Assembly (NCBI GenBank): GCA_032622095.1
Contig: CP136063.1
Location: 217,883,982 to 217,947,981 of the forward strand
Length of the DNA stretch: 64,000 bases
Direction: 5' to 3'
Origin: Siphonodentalium dalli
Lineage: Eukaryota; Mollusca; Scaphopoda; Gadilida; Siphonodentaliidae
Shown here: piece after piece, positions 58,055-64,000 of the stretch
Numbering within the stretch: the stretch's first letter is position 1
Layout of the letters: each line of letters starts with the position of its first letter
Program-made: the position numbers and the translations under genes
Notes under the pieces: model-generated
The model's database searches: none
Seen by the model: only the letters and a program-made list of their open reading frames with translations
What the model was told of the DNA's origin: nothing

Positions 58055-58496
58055 ATTTAAATTTTCGAATCACCAGATCACATTATATACAACATATTCC
58101 ATATATAGTATATATACCATTTGAAAGAAATAGCTCCAAAACATTGTATTATCAACTTATCCGTCGAATAAACTGAACATGTTGTTTTTGTCAAGGTACC
58201 GACGTGTGTTCTGTGCTTAATTTCGGTCTGGTCTGTACTGCCAGTTTATTGTTATCAATTGAAGGGGAATAACTTTATCTCTTAGTTGTGAATTATGATG
58301 CATTCTGGGGTAAACAACGGGGGAAATCCTGGGTGAATCTGAGAATATCTATCAATTGGTGGATACTCTTAGGCCACAGCTGTTCCGTATTGTGGTGGAA
58401 TATATATATTTTGGTTCCTCTTCCAATTGGTATATATGGAATATGTTGTATATAATGTGATTCGAAATATACGTGACCATAAGTGGGAATTTAAGT
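58055..58496. mobile_element. AGGCCCACTT-family MITE, copy 4 (left end truncated)
   Basis: TTTTCGAATCACCAGATCAC and ATTATATACAACATATTCCA at the left are inverted at the right (TGGAATATGTTGTATATAAT), giving arms of about 60 bp. The right end ATAAGTGGGAATTTAA keeps the family signature; the left AGGCCCACTT is missing. Confidence 0.75.
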
Positions 58497-59054
58497 TTTA
58501 TTTACAGGTAAAATCATGTTTCTTGTGGCCTCTCATGTGACTGAATGGCACTGGGGACCACAGTGGAAATAAATGGGCCTCGGCCTGCTTATTATGCTAT
58601 CCCCGATAACATTCAGTCACATGACAGTGCACTCAACTGATATATTATATTATGATATATATTATATCACAGTATATATAGAAACCGATTTTACTTATGA
58701 TACTACACACAATTTATATACACATAATGTTATACTATTTTCTGTATCATTGTATTGCCAACATGTATATGAATGTTATCATAAATAAAATCTAATCTAA
58801 TCTTATCTAATATACACATGGTACAACTTGAAACGGTCCGGTATTTTATCAATACGAAATTTATATCTCCGATCAGATGATTCGTTTTCAACATTGCTGA
58901 TTAAATGATATTCGCTGATATAGCTACATGTTAATCGAGTAAATCTCTAGTCAAGTGGAAACGGCTGACGAATGGCAGCTAAGGCCACACTTCGTTATTT
59001 GAAGACCATTTGTCGCTTTAAGTGGCTTGGAAACATACGAGAATCTGATCATGA
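58497..59054. other. Intergenic / 3' flank of TLR gene 2
   Basis: I see no canonical AATAAA on the minus strand within the first few hundred bases after the TLR gene 2 stop codon. A plus-strand AATAAA at 58785-58790 points the wrong way. No gene recognised. Confidence 0.4.
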
Positions 59055-61550
59055 CTATTTTGGATTTGACTTCAAAGCTTGTATCATATGTTCCCAGAAA
59101 CTGCTATCGGTACAACGCATGTAACATGAGTCCCCGTTCAACTCGATCTCTTGCTGTATTACGGGAGGTAACTCTTTTCCATTCATGGATCTATATTCGA
59201 CCACGATCAGTATTCGCTCTCTGCTATTGTAGATGCATTCCTCACGAGCCAAGTTGAATTCCAGCATGCACCACCTGCTCGCCACATAGGAAGGAGTGAG
59301 AACAACCACCATCCATTTGCAATTTTGCAGCGCGTTCACTATATTATCTTGGATGGGTATACCGGCCATAAAGTCCCGATGACGTATACACAATTTCAGC
59401 TCGGCTTCGTTTTCGGCTTTATCAATGAGGTCCTTTGTAACAAATTTCCGGTCTTCATCGGCGTATGAAATGAAAGCATCATTAATATCGACGTCACACT
59501 CCTGTTTCAGAGAAGCGTATCCGTTAGAATTTTTGGCTCGGTGCAAATAATAAAGGTACCTTAATTTCCAGCGATACTTAATTGATAAAACAGTTGATAT
59601 CAAAAGCAAAAGCAACAGCGCCCCGCCGGACGCAGACAATATAATAACAGTTGTGGAGATCTGACCACATTCTCGTTTCAATTTTGGATACATTTCACGC
59701 ATCAACATCGGTTCTGTGGGGATGTCATAGCAACGGTAGTCATAGAGATGTTCGATTTTAACTTTAGTGGTGTAAAACCATTCCAACAGTTTCATGTTTT
59801 CGTCATGGCAAACACACTTGAAACTATTGTTTAGCAACTTGAGCGTGAGATTAGATCCGATTTTGTCCATGTCTTTCCTTGTGCGTGTGGATATCCACTG
59901 AATAGCGTTGGCAGTCAGGTCCAAAACAGTCAATGAAGTAGCTGAGAGATCGACGTCAAATCGATATAAGGAATTATCATGAAAATTGAACGTGCTTAGG
60001 TTTCTCAAATTTTTGAAGATTTTCCTCGGCAATACATGTATTTTGTTGTGGGCGATTTTCAAAAACTTGAGATTTTTCAAATTACTGAAGGTTTTTCCGT
60101 CCTTGTCGTCAGTTATGCCATAAAGACGGTTGTAATCCAGATTTAAAATTTCCAGTCCCGTCATATTATCGAAGAAGGTTGGATTCACGTAGACGCAGTA
60201 GTTCTCAGATAAGTCCAGATTCTTCAGTTCAGAAACTCCAGTAACCGGTCCTATCCATTTAAAGAAACTATTCTTACTTAAGTCGATATATGTGATACCA
60301 CTTCCCGAGAAATGTATGAGCCTAATCTCGTCTCTCATTTTGCTGTTACTTACATATAGTTTTTCCAATGACGAGGAGAAAAAACTCATGCCGCACATAT
60401 CAAGTTCCGATGTGTTATAATGGTCCCTACTAAGACGCCTCTCAGCTGTCAGGTCCTTGCCTGGGAATATGACTAAGTTAGACTGGTGGTTGACGCTTAG
60501 AATACGCAGATGAGGAAGGCACGAAAGTTCGTTCAAATACGGGCCCCCGATAAGCCTATTCCCATCCAAACCAAGCCTTCTGAGAGACCTTGGAAACTGA
60601 TCGACCACCACTCCATCCTCGATCATTTCCAGACTGTTGTAGCCTATGTAGAGTTGGTCAAGAGTAAGATTGCGCATATGTAGTGTGTGCTTCAGTTTTA
60701 GCATTGTTCCAAGAGATTTTCGTGGGTGGATTCCAGAAGCGTCCAGTGTATTAATAGGAGTGTTTTGCAAGCCAGCTGTCACGTTTGCAAAACCTGAGAA
60801 TTTCAAATGGGTGTTCCATGTTATATTCAGGTACGAAATGTTCACCAATTTTGCGAAGGCGTCTGCGTATATGGTGGATATATTACAGTCCACCAGGGTA
60901 ACTCTCGTAAGATGTGTTATATGATCAAAAAAGTCAGATGTGATCATGTTGATAGAACAGATACCACCTTCGCTATTTGGACCACCGGTTATCAACAACG
61001 TACTCAAGTTAACAAGCTTCGACATTGATTGACCGAAAGTTTTCATGGGTATTCCGTCGATTGTTAAGTTTTCCAGGCTTTCCAAGTCGGAGAGAGCTTC
61101 GCTTGGGTAATCGTATCTAGGCAACGCCTCCTCTATGTTATTAATCAGCGCAATATTTACCAAGCTCACAAGGGGTCTAAATATGCCTGATTTGTAAGTA
61201 TTTCCGTCCAACTCCAAAAAATTTGTGCTCAAATCCAAACTGGTTAAATGTCCAAGTCCTTCGAATGAATGGAATTCCATTGTTTTTATAGTGTTATTAC
61301 TCATGTTTAAGACCTGGAGATTCGTCAGATTTGTGAAAGTTCCATTTTTCAGTATTTTCAAGCTATTTCCTGTCATATTGAGAATGGTTGTGTTCGCTGG
61401 AAGAGGCGGTATATCAGTGAAGTGTCTGTATGAGCAATCAGCGGTCACCCCAGAATCCTGGTAATAAATTTCACAGGGACGCTTCCGACCGAATCCCACA
61501 ATAAACGAACCCACGAACAACGCTATGAAGAACCAACAAAACATGGTCAT
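59055..61550 (-). CDS. Toll-like receptor, single exon (TLR gene 2)
   Basis: 831 residues in one open frame, the same family and presumed role as TLR gene 1 but clearly diverged. Signal peptide about 1-21; N-terminal cap with only two cysteines (C26, C39); leucine-rich repeats to about 570 with many N-glycosylation sequons (for example NMT, NGT, NLT and NMS in the first 90 residues); C-terminal cap about 573-628 with CVC and later cysteines; transmembrane helix about 633-657 containing ALLLLLLIS; then IKYRWKLRYLYYLHRAK, nearly the same juxtamembrane text as its neighbour. The TIR domain spans about 687-825: NDAFISYADED (box 1), RHRDFMAGIPI (box 2, with A729 where proline is usual), WCMLEF and FWEHM (box 3). 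Residues about 345-425 form a non-repeat island at the same relative place as in TLR gene 1. The second methionine (residue 3) has the better start context (A at -3), so translation may begin there. Likely paralogue; ligand unknown. Confidence 0.95.
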   Translation of the reverse strand: MTMFCWFFIALFVGSFIVGFGRKRPCEIYYQDSGVTADCSYRHFTDIPPLPANTTILNMTGNSLKILKNGTFTNLTNLQVLNMSNNTIKTMEFHSFEGLGHLTSLDLSTNFLELDGNTYKSGIFRPLVSLVNIALINNIEEALPRYDYPSEALSDLESLENLTIDGIPMKTFGQSMSKLVNLSTLLITGGPNSEGGICSINMITSDFFDHITHLTRVTLVDCNISTIYADAFAKLVNISYLNITWNTHLKFSGFANVTAGLQNTPINTLDASGIHPRKSLGTMLKLKHTLHMRNLTLDQLYIGYNSLEMIEDGVVVDQFPRSLRRLGLDGNRLIGGPYLNELSCLPHLRILSVNHQSNLVIFPGKDLTAERRLSRDHYNTSELDMCGMSFFSSSLEKLYVSNSKMRDEIRLIHFSGSGITYIDLSKNSFFKWIGPVTGVSELKNLDLSENYCVYVNPTFFDNMTGLEILNLDYNRLYGITDDKDGKTFSNLKNLKFLKIAHNKIHVLPRKIFKNLRNLSTFNFHDNSLYRFDVDLSATSLTVLDLTANAIQWISTRTRKDMDKIGSNLTLKLLNNSFKCVCHDENMKLLEWFYTTKVKIEHLYDYRCYDIPTEPMLMREMYPKLKRECGQISTTVIILSASGGALLLLLLISTVLSIKYRWKLRYLYYLHRAKNSNGYASLKQECDVDINDAFISYADEDRKFVTKDLIDKAENEAELKLCIRHRDFMAGIPIQDNIVNALQNCKWMVVVLTPSYVASRWCMLEFNLAREECIYNSRERILIVVEYRSMNGKELPPVIQQEIELNGDSCYMRCTDSSFWEHMIQALKSNPK

Positions 61551-61895
61551 TTGCGATGAGAAAACTTCGTTCCAAATGTTGTGAAGAATGAAGATCCTAA
61601 CGCACTGGCTGAGGGTTATAACTTGTGATACGTCTGCACGCTTAACGTCGTGATTATATCAATATATACATGTAGTTGATTTTCGTTGGAATATTGTTGA
61701 TTGCCGTTAGTTTGTACTCAAAAGGAAGATCCACCATCTGACAGGGGATATCTGGAATTATAAATACAACATTCATGTTAAAAATAACATGTAAATATAA
61801 CGTGCTTAAAACTACAAATCATGCTCTGTTGTATATCATGTTGTTTATCATGATTTCAATTACAATATAAAAGATTACGCCGTATGTTATCGTGC
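61551..61895. other. Upstream flank of TLR gene 2
   Basis: This presumably holds the 5' UTR and promoter of the minus-strand TLR gene. I cannot identify a TATA box or NF-kB-type site with confidence. The satellite begins about 350 bp upstream of the start codon. Confidence 0.4.
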
Positions 61896-64000
61896 AAAAA
61901 GACACACATGTCAGGATCGCCTAAACGTGCAAAAACACACACATGATCTCATCAACGAGCACAAAGACACATAATTATAATCTCCTAAACGAGCAAAAAT
62001 ACGCACATGGTCTCCTAAACGAGCACAAAGACACACATGATCTCCTAAACGTGCAAAAAGATACACATAATTTCCTAAACGAGCACAAAGACACACATAA
62101 TCTCATAAACGAACAAAAAGACGCACATGGTATCCTAAACGAGCACAAAGACACACATAATCTCCTAAACGAGCACAAACACACACATAATCTCCTCAAC
62201 GTGCATAAAGACGCACATGATCTCCTAAACGTGAAAAAAGACGCACATAATCTCATAAACATGCAAAACCACACACATGATCTCCTAAACGAGCACAAAG
62301 ACACACATAATCTCATAAACGTGCAAAAAGACGCACATGATCTCCTAAACGAGCACAAAGACACACATAATCTCATAAAGGTGCAAAAACATACACATGA
62401 TCTCCTAAACGTGCAAAAAGAAGCACATAATCTCATAAAGGTGCAAAAAGACGCACATGATCTCCTAAACGAGCACAAAGACACACATAATCTCATAAAC
62501 GTACAAAAACACACACATGATCTCCTAAACGAGCACAAAGACACACATAATCTCCTAAATGAGCAAAAAGACGCACATGGTCTCCTAAGCGAGCACAAAG
62601 ACACACATAATCTCCTAAACGTGCACAAAGACGCACATGATCTCCTAAACGTGCAAAAAGACGCACATGGTCTCCCAAAATGTGCCAAAACTCACACATG
62701 ATCTCCTACACGTGCAAAAAGACGCACATAATCTCCTAAAAGAGCACAAACACACACATAATCTCCTAAACGTGCACAATGAAGCACATGATCTCCTAAA
62801 CGTGCAAAAAGACGCACATAGTCTCCCAAAATGTGCAAAAAGACACACATAATCTCCTAAACATGCAAAAAGACGCACATGATCTCTTAAACGAGTACAA
62901 AGACACACATAATCTCCTAAACATGCAAAAAGACGCACATGATCTCCTAAACGAGCACAAAGACACACATAATCTCAGAAACGTGCAAAAAGACGCACAC
63001 GATATCCTAAACGAGCACAACGACACACATAACCTCCTAAACATGCAAAAAGACGCACATGATCTCCTAAATGAGCACAAAGACACACATAATCTCCTAA
63101 ACATGCAAAAAGACGCACATGATCTCCTAATGAGCACAAAGATACACATAATCTCCTAAACGTGCAAAAAGACGCACATAATCTCCTAAACGAGCACAAA
63201 GACACCCATAATCTCATAAACGAGCAAAAAGACGCACATAATCTCTTAAACATGCAAAAAGACGCACATGATCTCCTAAATGAGCACAAAGACACACATA
63301 ATATCCTAAACGTGCAAAAAGACGCACATAATCTCCTAAACGAGCACAAAGACACACATAATCTCCTAAACGAGCAAAAAGACGCACATAATCTCCCAAA
63401 CGAGCACAAAGACACACATAATCTCCTAAACGTGCAAAAAGACGCACATGGTCTCCGAAACGAGCAAAAAGACGCACATAATCTCCCAAACGAGCAAAAA
63501 GACGCACATAATCTCCTAAACGAGCACAAACACACACATAATCTCCTAAACGTGCACAAAGACGCACATGATACCCTAAACGTACAAAAAGACGCACATG
63601 GTCTCCCAAAATGTACAAAAATTCACACATGATCTCCTAAACGTGTAAAAAGACGCACATAATCTCCTAAACGAGCACAAAAACACACATGATCTCCTAA
63701 ACGTGCAAAAAAGACGCACATGGTCTCCCAAAATGTGCAAAAACTTACACATGATTTCCTAAACGTGCAAAAAGACGCACATGGTCTCCTAAACGAGCAC
63801 AAAAGACACACATAATCTCATAAACGAGCAAAAAGACGCAAATGATCCCCTAAACGAGCACAAAGACGCACATGATCTCCTAAACGAGCACAAAGACGCA
63901 AATGATCTCCCAAACGAGCACAAATACGCACATGATCTCCTAAACGAGCACAAAGACGCACATGATCTCCTAAACGAGCACAAAGACGCAAATGATCTCC
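61896..64000. repeat. 30-bp satellite (60-bp dimer), about 70 units, open at the edge
   Basis: Two alternating monomers, ATCTCCTAAACGAGCACAAA plus GACACACATA and ATCTCCTAAACGTGCAAAAA plus GACGCACATG, form a 60-bp dimer over much of the array. The last ~200 bp contain only the GAGCACAAAGACGCA type. A 31-bp variant with CCCAAAATGTGC recurs at about 62670, 62825, 63605 and 63725. Because 30 is a multiple of three, long frames exist on both strands (252 and 237 codons) until a length variant breaks them. Confidence 0.95.

Noticed and set aside
61943-62701. 252-codon repeat protein on the plus strand (and 237 codons on the minus strand)
   Set aside because: Both follow automatically from a 30-bp period without stop codons. 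Length variants break the frames at once.

Overview
The window reads as AT-rich nuclear DNA of an animal. Only two intact protein genes are visible. Both are single-exon Toll-like receptors (TLRs): signal peptide, leucine-rich repeats, one transmembrane helix and a cytoplasmic TIR domain. The broken LINE open reading frame, the many non-autonomous DNA transposons, the long minisatellites and the frequent poly-G tracts resemble marine invertebrate genomes. A lophotrochozoan such as a mollusc is my best guess, but nothing in the window proves the phylum. I found no tRNA, rRNA, operon, CRISPR or other prokaryotic signal.

Layout. 1-9 kb: mostly anonymous AT-rich DNA with a TTAA-flanked foldback element (1935-2421), a cluster of four CACGTG boxes (2929-2998), a hAT-like element with poly-G ends (7566-8128) and a CAA microsatellite (8894-8979). 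9.3-15.7 kb: a 57-bp minisatellite, several TTAA-flanked MITEs and palindromes, a degenerate ~290-bp tandem array and two foldbacks. 15.7-19.6 kb: two satellites (30 bp and 53 bp) alternating A-B-A-B, ended by a foldback element (19640-20445). 21.5-26.4 kb: a TTAA MITE split by a 4.4-kb insertion with perfect 21-bp terminal inverted repeats and a 5-bp target duplication. 26.4-34.7 kb: a complex repeat unit that holds both the filled and the empty site of a hAT-like element, followed by an almost exact 3.24-kb tandem duplication. 34.5-35.65 kb: a degenerate minisatellite whose orientation inverts midway. 35.65-36.45 kb: 3' remnant of a LINE. 37-47 kb: degenerate tandem and dispersed repeats.

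47.2-61.6 kb is the genic part. TLR gene 1 (47237-49882, plus) and TLR gene 2 (59055-61550, minus) face each other tail to tail, separated by about 9 kb of repeats that include a ~49-bp satellite of some 43 copies (51003-53128). The two proteins are divergent paralogues with the same architecture. By family knowledge they should act as membrane receptors that sense ligands through the repeats and signal through TIR adaptors. Both carry alanine where the canonical BB-loop proline is expected. From about 61.9 kb to the window end lies a 30-bp (60-bp dimeric) satellite that runs off the edge.

The strongest story is transposon and satellite dynamics rather than a gene system: several unrelated MITE families share TTAA target sites, satellite monomers can be traced to fragments of dispersed elements, and nested or empty sites give relative ages.
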